DNA from: a bacterium
GTDB lineage: Bacteria > Pseudomonadota > Alphaproteobacteria > Rhizobiales > Xanthobacteraceae
NCBI GenBank assembly: GCA_029946075.1
Contig: JAQSDT010000633.1
Location: forward strand, 1-25,496
Length of the DNA: 25,496 bases
Direction: 5' to 3'
Part shown: positions 12,857 to 21,147 of the stretch, in pieces
How the letters are laid out: every line of letters starts with the position of its first letter
Numbering within the stretch: position 1 is the stretch's first letter
Program-made: the position numbers and the translations under genes
Notes under the pieces: generated by a model
Told to the model about the DNA's origin: nothing
Database searches by the model: none
What the model saw: the letters and a program-made list of their open reading frames with translations, nothing else

Positions 12857-14089
12857 ATGACCGTCCCCTCAGTTACGTCGGCACAAATCCGCACCGCATT
12901 GCTGCTGCGCCACGAGATCGCGCTGCTCGATGTCAGGCACGAGGCCGCCTTCGCCACCGGCCACCCGCTGTTCGCCGCCAACATGGCCGTCGATCGCATC
13001 GCGCTCGAAGCCGAGGTGCGGTTGCCGCGCAAGGACGTGCCGATCGTGATTTACGATAACGGTGAAGGATGGGTAACGCAGGCGGCTCGCAACCTGAAGG
13101 ACTTCGGCTACATCAATGTCAGCCAGCTCGAAGGCGGGCTTCAGGGCTGGAAGTCGGCCGGTTATGAAGTGTTCGAGGACGTCAATTCCTACGCCAAGGC
13201 CTTCGGCGAACTGGTCGAGTCACGCCGCCACACGCCTTCGCTCGCTGCGGAGGAGGTCAATGCGCTGATTGCGAGCAAGGCGAACATTCAAATCCTCGAC
13301 GTGCGCCGGTTCGACGAATACGCGACCATGAATATTCCAGGCTCCATCAGCGTGCCCGGCGCGGAGCTGGTGCTGCGCGCCGGCCGCGCCGCGCCGGATC
13401 CCGATACGACCATCATCGTCAATTGCGCCGGCCGTACCCGGTCGATCATCGGCACCCAGTCGCTGATCAATGCCGGCGTCGCCAACAAGGTCGTGGCGCT
13501 GCGCAACGGCACCATCGGCTGGACCCTGGCGAAGCAGGGTTTGCAGCACGGCTCGGATCGCCGCGGCGAGATCGGTGCGATCAAGGACGGCGGGGCCAAT
13601 GCCCGCGACGTCGCCTATCGCGCCGGTGTGAAGCGCGTCGGGTCGATGGAACTGACCGCGCTGCAATCGGATCGTGACCGCACGTTGTACCGCTTCGACG
13701 TCCGTTCGGAAGAGGAATACGCCGCAGGCCATCTCGAAGGCTTCCGCCATTATCCCGGCGGGCAACTGGTGCAGGAAGTCGACATGGCGGCACCGGTCCG
13801 GGGCGCGCGAATCGTGCTGACGGATGACCGGAGCGTCCGCGCCGATATGACGGCATCCTGGCTCGCGCAGATGGGCTGGGAGGTCTATGTGCACGACGGC
13901 GGTTATGACGGCGCGCTGGAAGTCGGTCCGCCGCTTGTCATACCAAAACCCGATCCGTCACATCGTTATCGTCGCCCCTATGAAGGCACGGATGTGAAGG
14001 AAAGCGCGATGCAGGCCTATCTCGATTGGGAGTTCGGCCTCGTCGAACAGCTCCGCCGCGACGCCAGCCACGGCTTCTTCGTTATCTGA
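12857..14089 (+). CDS. Triple rhodanese-domain protein with one catalytic cysteine
   Basis: A 410-residue cytoplasmic protein with three rhodanese modules, at about 5-108, 125-230 and 262-355. Only the middle one has the active-site loop, Cys190 in VNCAGRTRS, preceded by ILDVRRFDEYATMNIPGSISVPGAEL. At the matching places the first module has IYDNGEGW and the third has LTDDRSVRA, with no cysteine, so those are probably structural. Rhodaneses move sulfane sulfur from thiosulfate or persulfides to acceptors. It starts at ATG 12857, with a weak CGGA as the only upstream candidate ribosome binding site. It is divergent from the LysR gene and shares its dyad, so LysR control is likely. A C-terminal tail (about 360-410) after the third module carries a conserved-looking YRRPYEGTD segment of unknown use. 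Confidence 0.88.
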   Translation: MTVPSVTSAQIRTALLLRHEIALLDVRHEAAFATGHPLFAANMAVDRIALEAEVRLPRKDVPIVIYDNGEGWVTQAARNLKDFGYINVSQLEGGLQGWKSAGYEVFEDVNSYAKAFGELVESRRHTPSLAAEEVNALIASKANIQILDVRRFDEYATMNIPGSISVPGAELVLRAGRAAPDPDTTIIVNCAGRTRSIIGTQSLINAGVANKVVALRNGTIGWTLAKQGLQHGSDRRGEIGAIKDGGANARDVAYRAGVKRVGSMELTALQSDRDRTLYRFDVRSEEEYAAGHLEGFRHYPGGQLVQEVDMAAPVRGARIVLTDDRSVRADMTASWLAQMGWEVYVHDGGYDGALEVGPPLVIPKPDPSHRYRRPYEGTDVKESAMQAYLDWEFGLVEQLRRDASHGFFVI

Positions 14090-14127
14090 CGGACTTGTCA
14101 CGCCGTAGCTCGAAGAGCGAAGGCGGA

Positions 14128-14844
14128 TCAATCGTCTGCACCCATCGTCGCGAGCTTCTCAGCCGAATAATTCTCCCCGATCGACAGCGCACAGATCCGC
14201 GAGATCTGCACATACGCCAACCCCGTCTCTTCGGCCCACACATTGAACTGCGCCTGCACCTTGGCAAGATCGCGCTTGGACGTGACGGTCTCGGCGATAT
14301 CGAGACCGGCGTCGCGCAGGCACAGCACCACGTCGCGCGACGTCACGAATCCGTCCCAGCCGAGGAAGCGCAGCATCATCTGTCCGGTATTGCCGCCGAG
14401 CCGGCTGCCGCGTTTGGCCAGCAATTCCAGCAATCCGATTTCATTCGACGACGGCCATGCCGCAAGGAACTTGCCGAAGCTGCCATGCTCCCTGGCGATC
14501 TCGCGGATGAAGCCGGCATTGGCTCGAACCGACATGATCTTGGCGCCATTGCGGACGATCCGCTTGTCCTTCATCAGATCGTCCCAGAACTCGTCCGGCT
14601 TCAGCGACAGCGGCCCCAGCTTGAAGCCGCCGAACGCCTTCTCGAAGCCCGGCCATTTGGTCTCGATCACGCTCCAGGCAAATCCGGCGCAGAACGCCCG
14701 CTTGCTCATCTCGGCCAGAATGCGGTCGTCGCCCAGTTTGGCGAGTGCCTTCGGATCGGGCCTGGCCGGGAGCAGCTTGGCCAGTGCCTTGGGCCCGCCC
14801 TTGCGCTTCTCGGCGCGGGCGCGAATCGTCTTGAACGAGGTCAA
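14128..14844 (-). CDS. tag: DNA-3-methyladenine glycosylase I
   Basis: A 238-residue protein of the Tag family, which removes 3-methyladenine from alkylated DNA in base excision repair. The diagnostic block is MSKRAFCAGFAWSVIETKWPGFEKAFGGF at about 46-74, equivalent to the 'VFQAGFxWxxVxxKW' helix that forms the base-binding pocket; NGAKIMSVRANAGFI and LGGNTGQMMLRFLG follow in order. The N-terminal 45 residues (Lys/Arg-rich, KALAKLLP) extend the usual domain. The start is TTG 14844, chosen because AAGGGG sits 6 bases before it and no ATG is near. It is divergent from the RNA helicase gene and converges on the rhodanese gene 38 bases away. No adaptive-response (Ada) genes are next to it. Confidence 0.88.
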   Translation of the reverse strand: MTSFKTIRARAEKRKGGPKALAKLLPARPDPKALAKLGDDRILAEMSKRAFCAGFAWSVIETKWPGFEKAFGGFKLGPLSLKPDEFWDDLMKDKRIVRNGAKIMSVRANAGFIREIAREHGSFGKFLAAWPSSNEIGLLELLAKRGSRLGGNTGQMMLRFLGWDGFVTSRDVVLCLRDAGLDIAETVTSKRDLAKVQAQFNVWAEETGLAYVQISRICALSIGENYSAEKLATMGADD

Positions 14845-15123
14845 TTTGGGCCCCTTTGGAGCAAGATTGGATCGGCGGCAGTCTAGCCTAACGCCTCGGG
14901 ATTCCCAGCGCTGCCGCCGAAAGGTTAATCCGTCCCGGAATTGGCCAGGTGCCCTGCAAAGAATGGAATGGCATATCGGCTGGAATTCGCCTAAAGCATC
15001 CCCACCTCACACAAGTCCGTCAGGCCGTTCGGCTGCGCGTCGTTTATGCGCAGCTTTTGAGTCATTTCGGTTCGAGGCGCCCTTTTCATATTCCCGGCCG
15101 ATAAGGCCAACCAAGGTCTTCAC
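14845..15123. other. Divergent intergenic region, tag / RNA helicase
   Basis: These 279 bases carry the start signals of two divergent genes: AAGGGG before the TTG of tag and AAGG before the GTG of the helicase. I see no coding frame with a convincing product, no strong hairpin and no clear -35/-10 pair. The leader of the helicase could be long, as in cold-induced helicase genes, but nothing visible proves it. Confidence 0.4.
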
Positions 15124-17124
15124 GTGACACTCATACCCACCAATCCGCCGCTCGCCCGAGCCCTGGCGGAACGCAAATTCGATCGGCTGACGCAGGTACA
15201 GACAGCCGTGCTCGCCGACGAAGCCGATGGCCGCGATCTCCTGGTTTCGGCGCAGACCGGTTCCGGCAAGACCGTCGCCTATGGTCTCGCGATTGCAAAT
15301 AACCTGCTCGAAGGCGCCGAGCGCTTCGAGAGCGCCGGCGCGCCGCTCGCGCTGGTGGTGGCGCCCACCCGCGAATTGGCGCTGCAGGTCCATCGCGAAC
15401 TGACCTGGCTCTATCAATATGCCGGCGGTCGCGTGGTTTCGTGTGTGGGCGGCATGGATCCGCGCCGCGAGCAGCGCGAACTGGCGGCCGGCGCCCATAT
15501 CGTGGTCGGCACGCCCGGGCGGCTCTGCGACCATCTGCGGCGTAACCGACTCGACGTTTCCGAGTTGAAAGCGATCGTGCTCGACGAGGCCGACGAGATG
15601 CTCGATCTCGGCTTTCGCGAGGACATGGAAATCATCCTGAAGGCGACGCCGGACAGCCGCCGCACGCCGCTGTTCTCGGCGACCCTGCCGAAGGGCATCG
15701 TCACGCTGGCGCGAGAATATCAGCAAAACGCCTACCGCGTCGAAGTCGCGGGCGACGAGGGCGGACACGCCGATATCGAATACCGCGCGATCCGCATCGC
15801 CGCCGGCGATGTCGAGCACGCGGTGGTCAATCTGCTGCGCTATTTCGAATCACCGGGCTCGCTGGTGTTCTGCAACACGCGCGAAGCCGTGCGACATCTG
15901 CAGGCGACGCTGCTGGAGCGCGGCTTCTCGGTGGTGGCGTTGTCGGGCGAACTGACCCAGAACGAGCGGACGATGGCGCTGCAGGCGCTGCGCGATGGCC
16001 GCGCCCGCGTCTGTGTCGCGACCGACGTCGCCGCGCGCGGCATCGATTTGCCCAACCTCGATCTCGTGATTCATTCCGATCTGCCGAACGATCCGGAAGT
16101 CATGCAGCACCGTTCGGGCCGCACCGGGCGTGCCGGCCGCAAGGGCGTCAGCATCCTGCTGGTGCCGCCGGCGCGGCGCAAGCGCGCCGACATGCTGCTG
16201 AAGCTGGCCGGCATCGATGCGGGATGGGGGCTCGCGCCGCAGCCCGACGAAATTCGCAAGCTCGATCAGGAGCGGATGCTCAAGGACGAACTGCTCACCG
16301 CCGAAACGACCCCGGAAGATCTGGCGCTGGCGCAGGCGTTGCTCGCCGAGCGATCGGCCGAGGAGATTGCCGCTGCACTGGCGCGGCTCTATCGCGCGCG
16401 TCTGCCTTCGCCCGAGGATATCCTCGATCCTGGTGAGGGCCGCGTCAAATCGCGTGCCGAGCGTGCCCAGGAGAAGGTCGCTCGCGAGCCCGGTCGCGGA
16501 GCGAAGCCCGGTAAATCCTCGCCGCGTCACCGCATGGGCGAAGACAGCGTCTGGTTCAGCGCCGCCATCGGGAGCCGCAAGAATGCCGAGGCGCGCTGGG
16601 TGCTACCGATGCTGTGTCGCCGCGGCGGCATTACCAAGGAAGATATCGGCGCGATCCGCATTCTCGATACCGTCACCGAGTTCGAGATTTCGGCGCATGT
16701 AGCGGACCGCTTCGCCACGCAGATCCGCCGTCCCGACAAGGAAGACAACATCCGCATCGAGGCCATGAACGATGGGCCGTCGGGCGAAGCGGTGCGCGCG
16801 CCGCCACGATCGCCGAAGCCGCACGGCAAGAGTTATGATCGCAAGCCGGAGCGCGAAAACGCCAGGAGTTTCGATAACAAGAGCTTTGGTAACAAGACCT
16901 TCGAAAGCAAGGGCTACGAAAAGAAGAAATTCGAAAAGAAGCCTGAAAAGAGCTTCGAGAAGCCGGCATTTGACAAGGAAGCCCGTTACGCTACCAAGAA
17001 GCCGCACCGGAAGGGCCAGGCGTTCGGCGCCCGGCCGGAGCATGACCGCAAGCCGGAGCGCGACCGGGTAACGTCTGCAAAGCCTGCGTTCGACAAGAAG
17101 AAAAAGAAGAAGTTTCGCGGCTGA
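15124..17124 (+). CDS. DEAD-box ATP-dependent RNA helicase with DbpA-type RNA-binding domain
   Basis: A 666-residue helicase of the DeaD/CsdA class. Motifs appear in order: Q motif (FDRLTQVQ, 19-26), Walker A AQTGSGKT (43-50), PTRELALQV (81-89), TPGR (130-133), DEAD (154-157), SAT (185-187), RGIDLPN (305-311) and HRSGRTGR (329-336). A DbpA-like RNA-binding domain follows at about 475-548 (VWFSAAIGSRKNAEARWVLPML). The last 110 residues are a disordered basic tail made of short degenerate repeats with alternating Phe and Lys/Glu (KSFGNKTFESKGYEKKKFEK), ending in a Lys run. It unwinds rRNA or mRNA structure, probably in ribosome assembly or cold adaptation. The start is GTG 15124, with AAGG 7 bases before it. 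Confidence 0.95.
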   Translation: MTLIPTNPPLARALAERKFDRLTQVQTAVLADEADGRDLLVSAQTGSGKTVAYGLAIANNLLEGAERFESAGAPLALVVAPTRELALQVHRELTWLYQYAGGRVVSCVGGMDPRREQRELAAGAHIVVGTPGRLCDHLRRNRLDVSELKAIVLDEADEMLDLGFREDMEIILKATPDSRRTPLFSATLPKGIVTLAREYQQNAYRVEVAGDEGGHADIEYRAIRIAAGDVEHAVVNLLRYFESPGSLVFCNTREAVRHLQATLLERGFSVVALSGELTQNERTMALQALRDGRARVCVATDVAARGIDLPNLDLVIHSDLPNDPEVMQHRSGRTGRAGRKGVSILLVPPARRKRADMLLKLAGIDAGWGLAPQPDEIRKLDQERMLKDELLTAETTPEDLALAQALLAERSAEEIAAALARLYRARLPSPEDILDPGEGRVKSRAERAQEKVAREPGRGAKPGKSSPRHRMGEDSVWFSAAIGSRKNAEARWVLPMLCRRGGITKEDIGAIRILDTVTEFEISAHVADRFATQIRRPDKEDNIRIEAMNDGPSGEAVRAPPRSPKPHGKSYDRKPERENARSFDNKSFGNKTFESKGYEKKKFEKKPEKSFEKPAFDKEARYATKKPHRKGQAFGARPEHDRKPERDRVTSAKPAFDKKKKKKFRG

Positions 17125-17176
17125 CCGGCGTGATCTCGATTTCAGGCCGCCGCCGCCGATTTGACGGAGGCGCGTC

Positions 17177-18166
17177 ATGGATGCCAGGGGTACACGCGAC
17201 GCGGTTATGATCGACCGCCGTGCCGCCCTCGCACTGATCGGTTCGGCGCTGATGCCTTCCGCCGCGCGTGCCGCGCAATATCCGTCCCGCCCGATCAAGA
17301 TCATCGTGCCGTTCGGCCCCGGCGGCTCCGGCGATATTACCGCGCGGCTGATCGGCAAGCAGATTGAGGAAAAGACCAGGCAGGCCGTCGTCATCGACAA
17401 CCGCCCCGGCGCCAACGGCATCATCGGCACCATGGCGGTGAAAACCGCCGAGCCCGACGGTTACACCGTGCTGCTGATCACCACCAGCACCCACGCCGCC
17501 AATGTCAGCCTCGTGCGCAACCTGTCCTACGATCCGGCCAGGGATTTTACCGTCGTCGGCGTGTTCCGCTCCAGTGGCAGTTATCTGATGGTGCGCCCGC
17601 AGGCGCCGTGGCGCGATCTCGCCGGCTTCATCGCCGCCGCCAGGGCCGCGCCAGGCAAGCTGACCTTCGGTCACTTCAACGCCTCTTCGCGAACGCCGCC
17701 GGAATATCTCGGCAAGCTCGCCGGCATCGAGTTGCAGGCGGTGCCCTATCGCGCGATCGCGAATGCGGTGGCTGATCTGATCAGCGGCGAAATCGACTGC
17801 CTGTTCATGGATACGACGGCGTCGAATCAATATCTGCAGAACGGCCAGCTTCGTCCGCTGGCGATCACGCGGCTGACGCGCGCACCCGCAACGCCTGACG
17901 TGCCTGCTATCGCCGAAACCTTTCCGGGATTTGAACTGACGGGTTTCCTCGGCATGGCGGTCCCTTCGGCGACGCCGCGCGATATCGTCACGCAATTGAA
18001 CGGGCTCATCAACGGGGCCTTGACGTCACCGGATGTGCGAAGGCGGATGGACGAGTTCGGCCTGTCCTGGGACATTACCGACCTTGCGGCCTGCGACGCC
18101 GAGGTGCGGGCCGAGCGCGAGCGCTGGACCGAGTACACCCGCGTCGCCGGCATTCAGCCCGAGTGA
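17177..18166 (+). CDS. Tripartite tricarboxylate transporter solute-binding protein (Bug family)
   Basis: A 329-residue Bug/TctC periplasmic receptor. The N-terminus contains a twin-arginine-like signal (IDRRAALALIGSALMPSAARA|A). The mature start is the family signature YPSRPIKIIVPFGPGGSGDITARLI, and RPGANGIIGTMAVKTAEPDGYTVLL follows, where Bug proteins hold the carboxylate ligand through water. The family binds carboxylates, aromatic acids, amino acids and other solutes. ATG 17177 has GGAGG 7 bases upstream, so this start is firm; an internal ATG at residue 11 is less likely. No TctA/TctB membrane genes are adjacent, common for Bug proteins. It heads a co-directional set with DUF1330, a lyase-superfamily enzyme and an aminopeptidase, and may import the substrate they use. 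Confidence 0.93.
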   Translation: MDARGTRDAVMIDRRAALALIGSALMPSAARAAQYPSRPIKIIVPFGPGGSGDITARLIGKQIEEKTRQAVVIDNRPGANGIIGTMAVKTAEPDGYTVLLITTSTHAANVSLVRNLSYDPARDFTVVGVFRSSGSYLMVRPQAPWRDLAGFIAAARAAPGKLTFGHFNASSRTPPEYLGKLAGIELQAVPYRAIANAVADLISGEIDCLFMDTTASNQYLQNGQLRPLAITRLTRAPATPDVPAIAETFPGFELTGFLGMAVPSATPRDIVTQLNGLINGALTSPDVRRRMDEFGLSWDITDLAACDAEVRAERERWTEYTRVAGIQPE

Positions 18167-18175
18167 GAGGATCAT

Positions 18176-18466
18176 ATGAGCGTCTATATCATCGCCCAGA
18201 TAAAATTCACCCGCCGCGAACTCTACGACCGTTATCAGTCGCGCTTCATGGGCGTGTTCAAAAAATTCAACGGCAAGCTGCTGGTCGCCGATTCGCATCC
18301 GGTGGTGCTCGAAGGCGAGTGGCCGCGCGACAAGGTCGTGATCATGGAGTTCCCCGATGATGCTGCGGCGAAAGAATTCCAGAACTCGCCGGAGTATCAG
18401 GAAATAGCGGTCGACCGCAAAGCGGGTGCCGACGCCATCGTCATGACCGTGAGAGGCCTGCAATAA
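18176..18466 (+). CDS. DUF1330 family protein
   Basis: A 96-residue dimeric alpha/beta-barrel-type small protein: SVYIIAQIKFTRRELYDRYQSRFM at the start, GKLLVADSHPVVLEGEWPRDKVVIMEFPD in the middle and SPEYQEIAVDRKAGADAIVMTV near the end are the usual DUF1330 landmarks. Members belong to the ferredoxin-like dimeric barrel group and often accompany catabolic enzymes, but their reaction is not established. It starts at ATG 18176 with AGAGGA just before it, 10 bases after the Bug gene. Its TAA overlaps the ATG of the next gene (TAATG at 18464-18468), pointing to coupled translation with the lyase. Confidence 0.85.
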   Translation: MSVYIIAQIKFTRRELYDRYQSRFMGVFKKFNGKLLVADSHPVVLEGEWPRDKVVIMEFPDDAAAKEFQNSPEYQEIAVDRKAGADAIVMTVRGLQ

Positions 18467-19827
18467 TGGCGACGTTCCCGACCTCGACCACCGTCCTCGA
18501 TTCCATCCTGTTCCGCGATGCGTTCGGAACACCGGCGATGCGCGAGGTGTTTTCGGATTTCAGCCTGGTCACGCGCTATGCGGAGGTCGAGATCGCCCTG
18601 GCAAAGGCCGAGGCGCGCTGCGGCGTAATCCCGGCGCAGGCTGCGGCTGAGATCGCAAAGCGAACGGATGTCGCCGCGTTCGACTTCGACCTGCTCCGGC
18701 AGGAGACCGACATCGTCGGCTATCCAATCCTGCCGCTGGTGCATCAAATGGTGAAGCAGTGCGGCGAGGCCGGGCGTTACGTGCACTGGGGCGCGACCAC
18801 GCAGGACATCATGGATACCGCGGTGGTGTTGCAGGTGAGGGCAGGGCTCGAAATCATCGAAGCCGATATCGCTGCGCTGCGCGGCATCCTTGCCGGTCTC
18901 GCCAAGCGCTATCGCGATACGCCGATGGCCGGTCGCACCCATCTGCAGCAGGCGCTGCCGGTGACGTTCGGCTACAAATGCGCGATCTGGCTGGCGATGT
19001 TCGATCGCCATGCCGAGCGGCTCGAACAGTTGAAACCGCGCGTGCTGGTCGGCCAGTTCGCCGGCGCGGCCGGAACGCTGGCCTCGCTCGGCAGCAAGGG
19101 TTTTGAAGTGCAGCAGGCGCTGTGCGAGGAACTCCGGCTCGGCGTACCCGTTTCGACCTGGCACGTCGCCCGCGACGGACTGGCCGAGACGATGAATTTT
19201 CTCGGCCTGGTGACGGGATCGCTCGGCAAGGTCGCGCTCGACATCATGATGATGGCGTCGACCGAATTCGGGGAAGTCTACGAGCCTTTCGTTAAGGGCC
19301 GCGGCGCATCCTCGACCATGCCGCAGAAACGCAATCCGATCTCGTCCGAGTTGATGCTGGCGGCGGCCAAGGGCGTGCGCCAGCATGCAGGGTTGATGCT
19401 GGATGCGATGGTGCAGGATTTCGAGCGTGCCACAGGTCCATGGCACGCCGAATGGATGGCGATTCCCGAAAGCTTCGTGCTGACGGCCGGAAGCCTGCAT
19501 CAGGCAAAATTCGCACTCGGCGGGCTCATCGTCGACGAGAACAAGATGGCTGAAAATCTCGACATCAGCCGCGGGCTAATCGTGGCCGAAGCGGTGATGA
19601 TGGGGCTCGCGCCCGATCTCGGCCGCCAGGAGGCGCATGACGTCGTGTATGACGCCTGCCGTGCCGCCAACGAGAAAGGCGTGACGCTGGCGGATGCGCT
19701 CTCGGCCGATCACCGCGTCTCCACCCGCATCGATCGTGCGACCATCGACCGCCTGACCTCGCCGCGGAACTATCTCGGCCTCGCCCCTGAGATGGTCGAT
19801 CGCGTGCTGGCGTCGTCGAAGCGTTGA
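18466..19827 (+). CDS. Fumarase/adenylosuccinate lyase superfamily enzyme, 3-carboxy-cis,cis-muconate cycloisomerase-like
   Basis: A 453-residue enzyme of the class II fumarase/aspartase superfamily. Its three conserved blocks are present: HWGATTQDIMDT (107-118), GRTHLQQALP (156-165, His159) and the mobile loop GRGASSTMPQKRNP (278-291) with the catalytic serine. The length, the N-terminal FRDAFGTPAMREVFSD and the form of the third block fit the PcaB-like or adenylosuccinate-lyase-like branch better than fumarase or aspartase. It could cyclise a muconate or eliminate a dicarboxylic acid from an amine; the substrate is not certain. A housekeeping PurB role is doubtful because it is in a catabolic-looking operon with Bug and DUF1330. 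Translation is coupled to the DUF1330 gene through TAATG. Confidence 0.85.
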   Translation: MATFPTSTTVLDSILFRDAFGTPAMREVFSDFSLVTRYAEVEIALAKAEARCGVIPAQAAAEIAKRTDVAAFDFDLLRQETDIVGYPILPLVHQMVKQCGEAGRYVHWGATTQDIMDTAVVLQVRAGLEIIEADIAALRGILAGLAKRYRDTPMAGRTHLQQALPVTFGYKCAIWLAMFDRHAERLEQLKPRVLVGQFAGAAGTLASLGSKGFEVQQALCEELRLGVPVSTWHVARDGLAETMNFLGLVTGSLGKVALDIMMMASTEFGEVYEPFVKGRGASSTMPQKRNPISSELMLAAAKGVRQHAGLMLDAMVQDFERATGPWHAEWMAIPESFVLTAGSLHQAKFALGGLIVDENKMAENLDISRGLIVAEAVMMGLAPDLGRQEAHDVVYDACRAANEKGVTLADALSADHRVSTRIDRATIDRLTSPRNYLGLAPEMVDRVLASSKR

Positions 19828-19881
19828 GAAGTCCGGCCGACTAGCCTATCTCTGTTTGAACGACTGATTTGAGGTTTCGCC

Positions 19882-21138
19882 ATGAACACGCACCAGCGCA
19901 ATATGTCCGCCGCGATCGACCCCGTGAAGCTCGACCGCCTCGCCGAAGTCGCCGTCAAGGTCGGCCTGCAGCTGCAGCCGGGGCAGGATTTGCTGCTGAC
20001 CGCACCGTCGGTGGCGCTGCCGCTGGTGCGCCGGATTGCGGAACATGCCTACAAAGCGGGCGCCGGTCTGGTGACCCCATTCCTGTCGGACGAGGAAATC
20101 ACGCTGTCGCGTTATCGTTATGGCCACGATAACAGCTTCGACCGCGCCGCCGGCTGGCTCTATGAGGGCATGGCAAAAGCCTTTTCCGCCAACACCGCCC
20201 GGCTCGCCATCGTCGGTGATAATCCGATGCTGCTATCGGGTGAGGATCCTTCCAAGGTCGCGCGCGCCAGCAAGGCCAATTCGATGGCTTATCAGCCGGC
20301 GCTGGAGAAGATCGTCAATTTCGACACCAACTGGAACATCATCGCCTATCCCAGTCCCGCCTGGGCGAAGCAGGTATTCCCCGATGTTGCGGAGGATGTC
20401 GCGGTTGCCAAACTGGCGGATGCGATCTTCGCGGCGTCACGCGTCGATCAGGACGGCGCGGTCGCGGCCTGGGAGAAGCACAACGCGGTGCTGCGCGAGC
20501 GCACCAACTGGCTCAACGGCCAGCGCTTCCATGCGCTGAAATATTCCGGACCCGGAACCGACCTCACGATCGGTCTGGCCGACGGCCACGAATGGGAAGG
20601 CGGCGCCTCGACCGCCAAAAATGGTATCACCTGCAACGCCAACATTCCGACCGAAGAAGTGTTCACCACGCCGCATTGCCGCCGCGTCAGCGGCCATGTC
20701 GTCTCGTCCAAGCCGCTATCGTATCAGGGCACGTTGATCGACAACATCCAGGTGAAGTTCGAGGAAGGCCGCATTGTCGAGGCCAGGGCTTCGCGCGGCG
20801 AGGAAGTGCTGAAGAAGGTACTGGAAACCGACGAAGGCGCGGCGCGCCTCGGCGAGGTGGCGCTGGTGCCGCATTCCTCGCCGATCTCGAAGAGCGGGCT
20901 GTTGTTCTTCAACACGCTGTTCGACGAAAACGCCGCATCCCACATCGCGCTTGGCCAGTGCTATTCGAAATGCTTCGTTGGCGGCGACAAACTGACGCCG
21001 CAGCAGATCGCCGAACAGGGCGGCAACAAGAGCCTGATCCACATCGACTGGATGATCGGTTCCGCCGAGACTGACATCGACGGCATCCATGCCGACGGCC
21101 GCACGGTGCCGGTGTTCCGCAAGGGCGAGTGGGCGTGA
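19882..21138 (+). CDS. M29 family aminopeptidase
   Basis: A 418-residue metallo-aminopeptidase of the M29 (AmpS/AmpT, thermophilic aminopeptidase) family. The dinuclear metal site is recognisable: Glu258/Glu259 (NIPTEEVFTTP), Glu325 (LGEVALVP), His354 (ASHIALGQCY), His387 and Asp389 (IHIDWMIGS). The first 200 residues form the regulatory/dimer domain of the family. There is no signal peptide, so it is cytoplasmic. It removes N-terminal residues from peptides, or may cleave an amide intermediate. It starts at ATG 19882 with GAGG 7 bases upstream; M8 is a weaker alternative. It is 54 bases after the lyase on the same strand and converges on the TetR gene 9 bases away. Confidence 0.93.
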   Translation: MNTHQRNMSAAIDPVKLDRLAEVAVKVGLQLQPGQDLLLTAPSVALPLVRRIAEHAYKAGAGLVTPFLSDEEITLSRYRYGHDNSFDRAAGWLYEGMAKAFSANTARLAIVGDNPMLLSGEDPSKVARASKANSMAYQPALEKIVNFDTNWNIIAYPSPAWAKQVFPDVAEDVAVAKLADAIFAASRVDQDGAVAAWEKHNAVLRERTNWLNGQRFHALKYSGPGTDLTIGLADGHEWEGGASTAKNGITCNANIPTEEVFTTPHCRRVSGHVVSSKPLSYQGTLIDNIQVKFEEGRIVEARASRGEEVLKKVLETDEGAARLGEVALVPHSSPISKSGLLFFNTLFDENAASHIALGQCYSKCFVGGDKLTPQQIAEQGGNKSLIHIDWMIGSAETDIDGIHADGRTVPVFRKGEWA

Positions 21139-21147
21139 GGCAATCGC

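Noticed and set aside
18397..19500. A 367-residue minus-strand frame over the lyase gene.
   Set aside because: The plus strand encodes an enzyme with all three superfamily signature blocks; the antisense frame has no motif.
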